DNA of 64,000 nt, from contig NZ_CP051167.1 of NCBI RefSeq assembly GCF_012295525.1, forward strand, positions 2,108,001 to 2,172,000, read 5' to 3'. Below, one piece after another: positions 1 to 8,650 of this stretch (position 1 is its first letter; every line of letters begins with the position of its first letter). Below the pieces are notes generated by a model. The model was not told the DNA's origin. It did no database searches and saw nothing but the letters and a program-made list of their open reading frames with translations. The stretch comes from Oxynema aestuarii AP17. GTDB taxonomy: Bacteria; Cyanobacteriota; Cyanobacteriia; Cyanobacteriales; Laspinemataceae. Both the position numbers and the translations under genes were made by a program.

Positions 1-54
1 GCCGTCGCGGAGGGTGGTGTCGAAAATAATAATGCGATCTTGGGATGGACTCAT
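1..54 (-). CDS. leuA: 2-isopropylmalate synthase, N-terminal fragment (gene runs off the left edge)
   Basis: Only the first 18 codons lie in the window. They read MSPSQDRIIIFDTTLRDG, and FDTTLRDG is the start of the TIM-barrel active site shared by 2-isopropylmalate synthases and relatives; its Arg and Asp act on the substrate and divalent metal. LeuA condenses acetyl-CoA with 2-oxoisovalerate, the first committed step to leucine, in the cytoplasm. Cyanobacterial LeuA proteins typically begin with a short tail followed by DRIIIFDTTLRDGEQ, which fits exactly. Homocitrate synthase or citramalate synthase share the motif and cannot be excluded from 18 residues, but the N-terminus favours LeuA. 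The next gene on the same strand, the NYN protein, starts 3' of a 143 nt gap. Confidence 0.8.
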   Translation of the reverse strand, partial: MSPSQDRIIIFDTTLRDG

Positions 55-197
55 GTAGGTTTTACTCCTGTCTGCTACGGACTTGGGTTCGATCTTCTAT
101 CAGTTTGAATGGCAAATGACTAATTGCTAGTTTAACGAATCGTTTAGGGGTTCGTGGCTGGGAAGCGATCGCCCCCGGTAGGGGTGAAGAATCGCGT

Positions 198-704
198 TTA
201 GTAATCGAGTTTTTCGATCCGATCGCGGATGTCGTTGAGGTCGATATAGCGATCGGTGGCGTTGCGAAGTTCTCGGGCGATCATGCCTTCGGTAGAGACG
301 ACGGTAATATGAGTATTTTTAGAGCGTAACAGTTCGATCGCCCGCTCGAAATCTCCATCGCCGCTAAACAGAACGACGCGATCGTATTGATCGACGGTGT
401 TAAACATATCGACGACAATTTCAATATCTAAGTTAGCTTTTTGAGAATACCGACCGGATACGTCGTCGTAATATTCTTTCAGAATTTTGGTGCGAACAGT
501 GTAACCCAGGCTGATCAGTGCGTCTCGAAATCCCCGTTGATCTTGCGGATCTTTCAATCCGGTGTACCAAAATGCATTAATCAACATCACGCCAGGTTCT
601 TTCGTAAAAAATTCGAGAACTCGTCGCGGATCGAAAAACCACCCATTTTTTTGTTGGGCGTAGAACATATTGTTTCCGTCTACAAAAATAGACAGACGGT
701 TCAT
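198..704 (-). CDS. NYN domain protein of the LabA/DUF88 family
   Basis: A 168-residue protein made almost wholly of one NYN (PIN-like) domain, a predicted metal-dependent RNase fold. Visible acidic residues typical of the fold are in SIFVDGNNMF near the N-terminus, in LDIEIVVDMF about residue 94 and in LFSGDGDFE about residue 115. LabA of Synechococcus elongatus belongs to this family and acts in circadian output, but most members are uncharacterised, so a clock role is not claimed. The frame is open to an ATG 12 nt further upstream (MTCS...). I chose the internal ATG because homologs begin with M-x-R-L-S-I-F-V-D-G; neither start has a clear Shine-Dalgarno. It lies downstream of the leuA start on the same strand in a separate unit. 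Confidence 0.85.
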   Translation of the reverse strand: MNRLSIFVDGNNMFYAQQKNGWFFDPRRVLEFFTKEPGVMLINAFWYTGLKDPQDQRGFRDALISLGYTVRTKILKEYYDDVSGRYSQKANLDIEIVVDMFNTVDQYDRVVLFSGDGDFERAIELLRSKNTHITVVSTEGMIARELRNATDRYIDLNDIRDRIEKLDY

Positions 705-1557
705 GGAACACGTCATAGAAGTTAATACCTAAAATTAGTAGAATAAATTTATTTTTGGACAGTCAATAATTTTACCCAAAACTGCCCAGCTCTATGGGGT
801 AAAACTGACATTCATCTTAGAAAAGCTGCAAAGCTCGAAAAGTAGAATCACTTTTTTAAAAGATGGACGTATTCTCTTTTTCGAGGTCGGCAAAAATCAA
901 TCCGAGCCGCTCGAACCCCGGCAGGCTTTCCCCCGATCGCGATCGTCCCCCGAACCCACTGCAACCTGCTCGTTGTAGTTGTGTTTTCACGGAAAACATC
1001 CCCCAATTCCCCCGAACCATCGGGGCGACCGTCCAATTTAATTGTTTCTTGTTGACCGGATGGAAGAAGTTTTTAAACTCTAAAAATAAACAATTTATCG
1101 GGATAGTTTTCAATTTTAAGAAAGTCATTCTACTAAGAGTAAATGATGAAATAATGAGTAGGAATTGTCTATAGTCAATTAACCCAATTGCGGGGTAGAG
1201 GTTCGCCCGGGATAGTCCTAGCGGTCACCTTCCCCAGGAAAGGAGCATAAACTCCCTTCCCTATCAACTTTACCGCTAAATCTGGGGTTGTGGCTGGATC
1301 GATCGCTGCTCGCGAATCCCGAGCGATCGTCCGCCCGTCGTCCGGTTCGCTGACGGGTCGCTCGCCCCCTTCATCCCGTCCGGCTCCCCAGGGACGCTCT
1401 CAAGGGCAATCCGAACCCTGAGATCGCCAAGGGCGATCGAACGGCATCTTTGCGCCCCCCCAACAGCACTGAATTGACTCCCCCAGAACCCTCGTGCCTC
1501 ACTGCCGATTTGGACTGCAAACGATTGTCCGGCTCCGAGATCGGCGTCCCCCAACAC
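705..1557. other. Long intergenic region with no convincing gene
   Basis: About 850 bases between the NYN gene and the 3' end of the response regulator. The open frames here (for example 863-1174 plus) give low-complexity, Arg/Ser/Pro-rich translations with no recognisable domain. An imperfect hairpin GGAAAGGAG/CTCCCTTCC sits near 1239-1263. No tRNA or terminator with a clear U-tract was seen. Confidence 0.5.
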
Positions 1558-2205
1558 TCACGCCATGTTCGTTTCGATCGCCCAGCGCGCCAACTCCGTA
1601 CGGTTGTGCAAACCCGTTTTCGCCAGCATGTTCGAGACGTGGCTTTCGACGGTGCGCTGGCTGACATTCATTTCACTGGCAATTTCTCGGTTAGCCATTC
1701 CCTGAGAAACGAGGCGAACCACCTTCAGTTCCGTCGGTGTCAGTTCGACATCTAACGGCACTTGCATTTTCGGTCCCCCATCGGGAATCTTCGTTTTGTG
1801 GCTCAGAACCCGTCCGGTTTGCTTGAGGGAAGACTCGACCTGAGCGACGAGTTCTTCGGGTTCGAAGGGTTTGACCATATAGACATCGGCTCCCTTGGTC
1901 AACCCTTTAATGCGATCTTCGCTTTGTCCTTTCGCCGAAAGAAACAAAATGGGGATCCAGTCGAAACGCGGATCTTTTCTAACGTGTTGTACGAACGAGT
2001 ACCCGTCCATTTCCGGCATCATCACGTCACAGATAATCATGTCGGGAATTTCCCGTTCGAGAATTTCGAGGGCTTCTCGACCGTTTTCTGCCGTAACGAC
2101 CATATAACCCCGAAATTCTAAATAATCTTTGACGAGCAAGATTAAATTCGGGTCGTCATCGATCAGCAGCAGCCGCTTTTGAGTTCCTACCGTGGTTTCA
2201 GTCAT
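1558..2205 (-). CDS. rre1: NarL/LuxR-type response regulator, Rre1/Ycf29-like
   Basis: 215 residues: a receiver domain (about residues 10-125) followed by a LuxR-type helix-turn-helix (about 150-212). The receiver has the acidic pair in LLIDDDPN, the phospho-acceptor Asp in IICDVMMPEMDGY and the Lys in YMVKPFEPEEL. The C-terminus has the HTH signature ELTPTELKVVRLV...REIASEMNVSQRTVESHVSN. The sequence around SSLKQ and TGLHNRTELARWAIE matches the cyanobacterial/plastid Ycf29 (Rre1) group as I remember it. In Synechocystis, Rre1 with partner histidine kinases is implicated in salt, osmotic and heat induction of chaperone genes; here it sits 1.2 kb from groESL. Transcribed alone, away from groES. 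Paralogous NarL regulators are the alternative. Confidence 0.85.
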   Translation of the reverse strand: MTETTVGTQKRLLLIDDDPNLILLVKDYLEFRGYMVVTAENGREALEILEREIPDMIICDVMMPEMDGYSFVQHVRKDPRFDWIPILFLSAKGQSEDRIKGLTKGADVYMVKPFEPEELVAQVESSLKQTGRVLSHKTKIPDGGPKMQVPLDVELTPTELKVVRLVSQGMANREIASEMNVSQRTVESHVSNMLAKTGLHNRTELARWAIETNMA

Positions 2206-2509
2206 ATTTAATTACTCAGTGCATTTGAATAAATCCAGAGTCTAGGAGATCGGTGTTCCTTCCGACCGATTCGCCGATACCAGTTATCCGACTTTAGCAA
2301 GTTCCTCGTGGAAATATTGGCAATGGCAGGGGTCGATTCTTGGGTTGGCCAGCTCGTTTGTGGCTTAATCAATTGCTAAGAGATAAAGCACGAGAAAACA
2401 ACTTATTATAAATCACTATGGTACTATAGCGTTTCAATTGAAAAAGTCCGAGTTCAAAAGGTGCAAAACCACTCAGTCCAATCGAGTCAGCCCAGGGGCT
2501 AAAGAGGGT
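2206..2509. other. Intergenic gap, promoter region of the response regulator
   Basis: Roughly 300 bases between the 3' end of the 2Fe-2S protein gene and the start of the response regulator, both on the minus strand. AT-rich around 2380-2440. No ORF, RNA gene or clear terminator was recognised. Confidence 0.4.
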
Positions 2510-3022
2510 TCAAGCGGGGGACTCGGTGGCACTCTCTTCCCCGTCCGCGTCGGGTTGCGTTTGCCCTGGGACGTTCGGCTGCGGGGCGTCGTCATTGGGC
2601 GCGGGGGAGCGGTCTAAGGTTAACGGTCGTTCTAAAAAGGCATATTCTCGGACTACGCGATCGCCGATTAAGTGTTCCTGGATGATGCGTTCGATGACCT
2701 CTGGGGTGGCGGAATGATACCAGACCCCATCGGGGTAAACCACGAGAATCGGTCCGTTGCAACAGACCCGGAGACAGTTGGCTTTTGTCCGAAAGATGCA
2801 GGAGGGGCGCGTGGCAATGGCGCGATCGAGTTGTAGTTCTTTCAGGCGTCGTTTGAGATAGTCCCACGCTTCGAGGCTGACGGCGCGATCGCAGCATTTG
2901 GGAACGGTTTGATCGGCGCAGATCAAAACGTGGCGTTCGATGCGATCGAGTCCCAAGCTTTCGACACATTGGCTTAACGTCGTGCACTCGTTCGTCCCGG
3001 TCGAAGTCGATGGCTGGTTCAT
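2510..3022 (-). CDS. (2Fe-2S) ferredoxin domain protein, thioredoxin-like
   Basis: 170 residues. The first 120 form a thioredoxin-like 2Fe-2S ferredoxin domain with cysteine ligands in [14 protein letters not shown] (residues about 31-44) and CLRVCCNGP (about 86-94), followed by [20 protein letters not shown], a sequence hallmark of this family. The last 35 residues are a Pro/Asp/Glu-rich disordered tail. Such proteins carry a 2Fe-2S cluster and are presumed electron carriers or redox sensors; the partner is unknown. The start is followed by [12 protein letters not shown], and upstream GAGGTAACTCATG reads as a good Shine-Dalgarno on the minus strand. It is divergent from groES. Confidence 0.85.
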   Translation of the reverse strand: MNQPSTSTGTNECTTLSQCVESLGLDRIERHVLICADQTVPKCCDRAVSLEAWDYLKRRLKELQLDRAIATRPSCIFRTKANCLRVCCNGPILVVYPDGVWYHSATPEVIERIIQEHLIGDRVVREYAFLERPLTLDRSPAPNDDAPQPNVPGQTQPDADGEESATESPA

Positions 3023-3209
3023 GAGTTACCTCCTCAAATCAAGGGCGCGATCGCCCGATGGCTGCGGCGATCTTGAAGACGATCGCCCAACTTTATTTTC
3101 CCTCAAGCCGTCCCCTCCTGCGATCGGTGGCGATCGCGCCCCCAGTCCGGAGCACTCAAGCCCCTAAAGCAGGGGCGATCGCGCCAGATCCCCATCCCCA
3201 CCCCAGCGA

Positions 3210-3225
3210 GTTCGGGAACCCGTAC
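3210..3225 (+). promoter_or_regulatory. K-box match upstream of groES
   Basis: The sequence GTTCGGGAACCCGTAC matches the described K-box consensus GTTCGG-NNAN-CCNNAC at every fixed position. The K-box is a reported light/redox-responsive positive element upstream of cyanobacterial groESL. It lies 12 nt upstream of the predicted -35 hexamer. Confidence 0.7.
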
Positions 3226-3236
3226 AGTTCTATCTG

Positions 3237-3266
3237 TTGCCTTTGAGAGATCTCGTCCGCTAAATT
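3237..3266 (+). promoter_or_regulatory. Sigma-70 type promoter of groESL
   Basis: TTGCCT (3237-3242) and TAAATT (3261-3266) are separated by 18 nt and resemble -35 and -10 boxes. The -10 overlaps the left arm of the CIRCE operator, so repressor binding would block initiation. Confidence 0.6.
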
Positions 3267-3291
3267 AGCACTCAGGAGTTGAGAGTGCTAA
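3265..3291 (+). promoter_or_regulatory. CIRCE operator (HrcA binding site)
   Basis: TTAGCACTC (3265-3273), a 9-nt spacer, then GAGTGCTAA (3283-3291): a perfect match to the CIRCE consensus in both arms and spacer length. HrcA binds CIRCE and represses groESL until heat shock titrates GroEL. hrcA itself is not in the window. Confidence 0.97.
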
Positions 3292-3408
3292 TTCGAGATC
3301 GCCACAAGCGAACGAGCGGCGATCGGGCCGCTTGAAAAGAATGCGAGCCGATTGTCGATAGTCACCCAACCCTCGAAGCGAACTGTATCGAATTAAGGAG
3401 GATTAAGC

Positions 3409-3720
3409 ATGGCTGCTGTATCTTTAAGCGTTTCTACCGTCAAGCCTTTAGGCGATCGCGTTTTTGTTAAAGTAAGCGCCTCGGAAGAAAAAACGGCTGG
3501 AGGCATCCTGCTCCCCGACACCGCCAAAGAAAAGCCCCAAGTCGGCGAAATCGTCGCCGTCGGTCCGGGCAAACGCAACGACGATGGCTCCCGTCAAGAC
3601 CTCGAAGTCAAAATCGGAGATAAAGTCCTCTACTCCAAGTACGCTGGCACCGACATCAAATTAGGTAACGAAGAATACGTCCTGCTCGCCGAGAAAGACA
3701 TCTTAGCCATTGTCGGCTAA
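3409..3720 (+). CDS. groES: Co-chaperonin GroES
   Basis: 103 residues, the usual cyanobacterial GroES length. It forms the heptameric lid of the GroEL folding chamber in the cytoplasm. Family features: [11 protein letters not shown] at the N-terminus, the mobile-loop region [19 protein letters not shown] (about residues 24-42) and the C-terminal segment [15 protein letters not shown]. The start is fixed by the Shine-Dalgarno AAGGAGG seven nt upstream of the ATG. It is first in the groESL operon, 88 nt ahead of groEL, and controlled by the CIRCE/K-box region upstream. Confidence 0.98.
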   Translation: MAAVSLSVSTVKPLGDRVFVKVSASEEKTAGGILLPDTAKEKPQVGEIVAVGPGKRNDDGSRQDLEVKIGDKVLYSKYAGTDIKLGNEEYVLLAEKDILAIVG

Positions 3721-3781
3721 GGGCGAGTCTCCTCAAACCCATTTCTCGTTTTCTTCAATACACGGTTTTTCTAGATCGTAG

Positions 3782-5440
<1,659 letters not shown>

Positions 5441-5492
5441 GGTCTAAATAGATAATGTCGGACTATTGATAAAGTCTGACAAGATATAACAG

Positions 5493-5520
5493 AAAGGGCA
5501 GGCGATCGTCTGCCCTTTTT
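5493..5520 (+). terminator. Rho-independent terminator of groESL
   Basis: GGGCAG (5496-5501) pairs with CTGCCC (5510-5515) around a short GC-containing loop, followed directly by TTTTT. It starts 55 nt after the groEL stop. Confidence 0.85.
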
Positions 5521-5588
5521 CTTGATTTTTTATGCATTTTATAGCAGTTCTATTGGGGACACGGCAATGGCGGGTTTTTACAACCCAT

Positions 5589-5619
5589 GAATTTTATAAC
5601 TGATTGAGGATGGCTATAT
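5589..5619 (+). repeat. Short dispersed repeat, copy 1
   Basis: ATTTTATAACTGATTGAGG followed by ATGGCTATA recurs at 8432-8460 with one mismatch. Both copies have a nearby GACACGGCA/ACACAGCA-type sequence upstream. It looks like the end of a small non-autonomous mobile element. In this copy it abuts the start codon at 5623. Confidence 0.55.
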
Positions 5620-5622
5620 ATT

Positions 5623-6138
5623 ATGCAAGGATTAAAAAATTTTGTCATTGAATTCCACGACCCGCAAACGAATTATGCAGATCCACCAAAAGATCCATCG
5701 AACGAACTTTCTCATTTTGAATGGGGATTGAGAAAGTTTTGTTTTGAGAAAAATCAAGTCATTTCGATCGCCCTAGGAGATCGCGAGTTGTGGTTCTCCC
5801 TCGATCCCGATATTTGCATGTTGCTTGAAGATGGATTTCCCAAGAAAATTGCCAGTCTCAAACAAGGCGATCGTGTAGAGTTGGATTTTCCAGAAAGCTG
5901 GGTGACGATCGCCCTGATACCCGAGGGCGATCGCCTAACCTGTACAGTCTACGAAGACGCTCTCTCTCAAACCCAGGGAGAACGATTCGAGCTCGATCGA
6001 GATCGCACCGTTCAAACCTTAACCGACTTTCTCGATCGCCTCCTCGCGATCGCCGTCCGAGAAGGATATATTTCCGAACGGGAAAAACAAGACTTTACGA
6101 TCGCCGACGACGGACAGCGATCGCCTACGGACACATAA
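5623..6138 (+). CDS. Hypothetical protein, no recognised domain
   Basis: 171 residues, acidic, no signal peptide or membrane segment. It begins MQGLKNFVIEFHDPQTNY and has a hydrophobic/charged pattern with repeated GDR tripeptides that come from GGCGATCGC (HIP1) sites in the reading frame. I do not recognise the family. The ATG lies just after a dispersed repeat, so its promoter region is partly repeat-derived; no strong Shine-Dalgarno is seen. Its 3' end overlaps the convergent SH3 gene by 14 nt. The composition is coding-like in this frame, so I consider it real, but its function is unknown. Confidence 0.65.
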   Translation: MQGLKNFVIEFHDPQTNYADPPKDPSNELSHFEWGLRKFCFEKNQVISIALGDRELWFSLDPDICMLLEDGFPKKIASLKQGDRVELDFPESWVTIALIPEGDRLTCTVYEDALSQTQGERFELDRDRTVQTLTDFLDRLLAIAVREGYISEREKQDFTIADDGQRSPTDT

Positions 6139-7060
6139 TCAAATTATCCGCCGACACGAAACCGGGATAGGGCGCCAAAATCTCAACCCAATTGCGCGAA
6201 TTCCCATTCGGATCGGGAATTAACCGATAATTCTCCACCAAAGTCATCCGTCCTCCCGGTTCGACCCCCCCGACATATTCGGAAAACTCCGAAGGACGGG
6301 CGCGAATAGCCAGACCTTGCGGCGCCACCCGAGGTTCGACTTGGCGACAAAGCGGACCGCGAGGGATCCTACTCCCTTGGGGTCGCGCCACAGGGGGCGT
6401 TTGTCCGGTGGCGGGGGGGCTACCGCTACACAGGATCAAGTTTTCTGTGGAAATAAACCCTTCAACAGGAGAGGTAATTTCCACCCACGATCGCGACTCC
6501 CCGTTTTTATCCGCGATGGCGGGACTGTTCGCCCGCAGTAACACCAACCCATTGGGCGGTAAATTCCCTCGGGGAGTCGAAAACCGGGACGCATCGGAGT
6601 AAACTGCAATCCCTTGCGGGGCCACTTCGCCGTTGACTTTGCGGCACAGAGGCGAGGTGGACAGTTGCGGCGGGGTTGCCGTCCCTTCCCCGGGGGTACA
6701 CGGGCCTAAATTGCCCTCCCCATTCACTTCTCCGTTAGAAACATACCCCGGATAGGGGGCGACGATTTCTAACCATACCCGATTGTCCGGTCCGGGAATA
6801 CCGCGATAGCCTTCGACGAGATAGACGGCGCTGTTATACTCGACGCTACCGATGCGCGGGGAGTTCGGATCCGGGCGTTGGCGGACGATCAGCCCTTCGC
6901 GGACGCTGACCCGACGACACAAGCTCGTTTCCGCTTGGGCGATCGCCGATCGTCCGGGGGTTCGAGAGGCGATCGTCGCCCTCACGGGTACGACCCCGAG
7001 AACGATCGCCCCGAGGGTCACTAAAGTTGTACTGTAGCGCCAGGGCTTCTTGGTAAACAT
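6125..7060 (-). CDS. Secreted protein with three SH3-type repeats
   Basis: 311 residues. An N-terminal signal peptide (TTLVTLGAIVLGVVPVRA, about residues 11-28) is followed by three bacterial SH3-like repeats. Each opens with LCR followed by a basic or polar residue and V (about residues 47, 137 and 234), contains a G-R-I/V-x-x-V-E or similar turn, and closes with a W-V/L-E-I-x-x-P-x-x-G-F/Y-V/I-S segment and a terminal Cys. Paired cysteines per repeat suggest one disulfide each, consistent with a periplasmic or extracellular location. SH3b domains often bind cell wall; the ligand here is unknown. A two-repeat paralog lies 127 nt upstream on the same strand, suggesting gene duplication and possibly co-transcription. 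Confidence 0.8.
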   Translation of the reverse strand: MFTKKPWRYSTTLVTLGAIVLGVVPVRATIASRTPGRSAIAQAETSLCRRVSVREGLIVRQRPDPNSPRIGSVEYNSAVYLVEGYRGIPGPDNRVWLEIVAPYPGYVSNGEVNGEGNLGPCTPGEGTATPPQLSTSPLCRKVNGEVAPQGIAVYSDASRFSTPRGNLPPNGLVLLRANSPAIADKNGESRSWVEITSPVEGFISTENLILCSGSPPATGQTPPVARPQGSRIPRGPLCRQVEPRVAPQGLAIRARPSEFSEYVGGVEPGGRMTLVENYRLIPDPNGNSRNWVEILAPYPGFVSADNLIMCP

Positions 7061-7186
7061 CGGTTCGACTCCTTTCGACTCCTCGCGATCCGCGTGCGGT
7101 CTCGATTGAATGATGTAGTTATAGCAAAAAAGACCGCCCTCGCCATTGCCTGGGAGGCGATCGCCGCCGAGATGGCTAAAACTGGG

Positions 7187-7852
7187 CTAAAAACAGTAAA
7201 TTAAATTGGCAATCGGGACGTATCCATCCCTCGGATACGCCAAGCGCACCCACTGGTGACGCCCGCCTTCGCGATCGTCAACGAGGGTGTAACCGGGTAA
7301 TAACAGCACCCGATCGCCCGCATCCAATCCCCCGGGAGACGGCGATCGCCCGGAAGCGTCCGTCCGAATTTTTAAGCCGATCGGGGCCGTCAGGCGGTTG
7401 ACTTGGCGACAGAGGCTTTCTGTCGCCTCCAGGGCGGCGTTACCCGTTGCCGATCCGCAAAAGCCGAGATTGCTGTCACTGGGCAACCCGTGGAGGACGT
7501 AGCCCGGAACCGGGGCGGCGACTTCGATCCAAATCTCATCTTCGGAGGTTTCGATCGCCTCGAAATCTTCGACCAGAGTCAATTCGCTGTCAAATCGCAA
7601 GGCCCCTAAAATCACCGAACTGCTATTCGGTTTTTCGTGAACTAGCAACCCATCGGGTACATCGACCCGACGACAGAAGATCGAGGGATCGTCGGCGATC
7701 GCGGCTTCGTTTTCTTGCGCGATCGATCCTCCCGACGGGAGGGCGGTTGAAGCTTGCGCGATCGCCAGTGGGGCGTGTTGGGTCGCGATCGCCGCTACGC
7801 CCGCGAAAATTCCCCAGACTTTCGGCTTCACCCGCCCGAGTGTCTGACCCAT
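7187..7852 (-). CDS. Secreted protein with two SH3-type repeats
   Basis: 221 residues. Hydrophobic signal segment VWGIFAGVAAIATQHAPLAI near the N-terminus, then two SH3-like repeats starting FCRRVDVPDGLLV (about residue 59) and LCRQVNRLTAPIG (about 146), each ending in a conserved P-x-x-G-Y-V and Cys. Clearly a paralog of the three-repeat gene just downstream. Likely exported and disulfide-bonded; role unknown. A direct upstream promoter region is AT-rich (7880-7990). Confidence 0.78.
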   Translation of the reverse strand: MGQTLGRVKPKVWGIFAGVAAIATQHAPLAIAQASTALPSGGSIAQENEAAIADDPSIFCRRVDVPDGLLVHEKPNSSSVILGALRFDSELTLVEDFEAIETSEDEIWIEVAAPVPGYVLHGLPSDSNLGFCGSATGNAALEATESLCRQVNRLTAPIGLKIRTDASGRSPSPGGLDAGDRVLLLPGYTLVDDREGGRHQWVRLAYPRDGYVPIANLIYCF

Positions 7853-8255
7853 GTAATTGACTCCTCTTCCCTCAAAAAAACTGACACCAATCTAGTCATT
7901 TATAGCAGAAATATTCTCGGCGTGAATCCCTTGCAAAATCTTTCAGATAGAAGTTAAACTGCCGATCTGGCGGGAGTTTTTTTTTAAAACTAATCTATCT
8001 TCAAAAACAATAAATTTGCTTTTTCTCTCGAGAGATAAGCGTACTCAAGCAATAAAAACAACCGCCATTTTATATAAAATTGTTGAATGTTTTTTACAGG
8101 ATCTAGAGACTCGAAGTGTCCCGATTCCGAGAAGCGATCGACGGCGAGAAGTTCCCGGTTACGATTTGTCAATAGGATTGCAACTGAGTCGATCGTCTAT
8201 AGCCGTCGTCAATCCGTTGAATCCCAGATCGACCTTGTCAAACCGTCAAATCTCT

Positions 8256-8398
8256 ACAGCACTCGGGCGTCTGACGAGGTACAGTGCCGACCCTCTTATC
8301 CCCCCTTCGGGGGATTGCGGGGGAAACGAGCAAAGTCCCCCTTTTTAAGGGGGATTTAGGGGGATCTAAATGTCTTGCATAGCAGAGAAAAATGCTGT
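8256..8398 (+). repeat. MITE-like dispersed element, copy A
   Basis: 143 nt bounded by imperfect inverted termini ACAGCACT and AATGCTGT. The left part (CACTCGGGCGTCTGA, GAGGTACAGTGCCGA) and right part (GTCCCCC..AAGGGGGATTTAGG, GGGGGATCTAAAT, AGCAGAG) recur in reverse orientation at 29126-29322. The centre is G/C-tract rich and foldable. No ORF, consistent with a non-autonomous element. Confidence 0.7.
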
Positions 8399-8430
8399 GT
8401 CCCTACACAGCAATGCCGTGTCTACACCCT

Positions 8431-8460
8431 AAATTTTATAACCGATTGAGGATGGCTATA
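8431..8460 (+). repeat. Short dispersed repeat, copy 2
   Basis: AAATTTTATAACCGATTGAG then GATGGCTATA, nearly identical to 5589-5619. It lies about 190 nt upstream of the PhoX-like gene. Confidence 0.55.
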
Positions 8461-8650
8461 GGTTGGCGATCGCCCCTGTTGACCTTCAGCGAACACGCCG
8501 AGGATTTAATCGAAAAATTACCTTTTCTTAAACTGAAAGTTCTCTAGGTTGTGATATTCATAGCAATATAGAACTCGACCTGAGCCGCAGCCTGGCTCGT
8601 CGAATCTCGTCGAACCGAACCGGAACCCACAGCAGCAACTCACAAGGGCC

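Larger units (their letters stand above)
7853..8650. other. Repeat-containing intergenic region
   Basis: About 800 bases between the divergent SH3 and PhoX-like genes. It holds a MITE-like repeat (8256-8398) and a second short repeat (8431-8460), both annotated separately. Open frames at 7990-8359 have no coding character. Confidence 0.5.

Noticed and set aside
863-1174. 103-aa plus-strand frame in the 0.7-1.5 kb gap
   Set aside because: Low-complexity Ser/Arg/Pro make-up, no SD or known domain.
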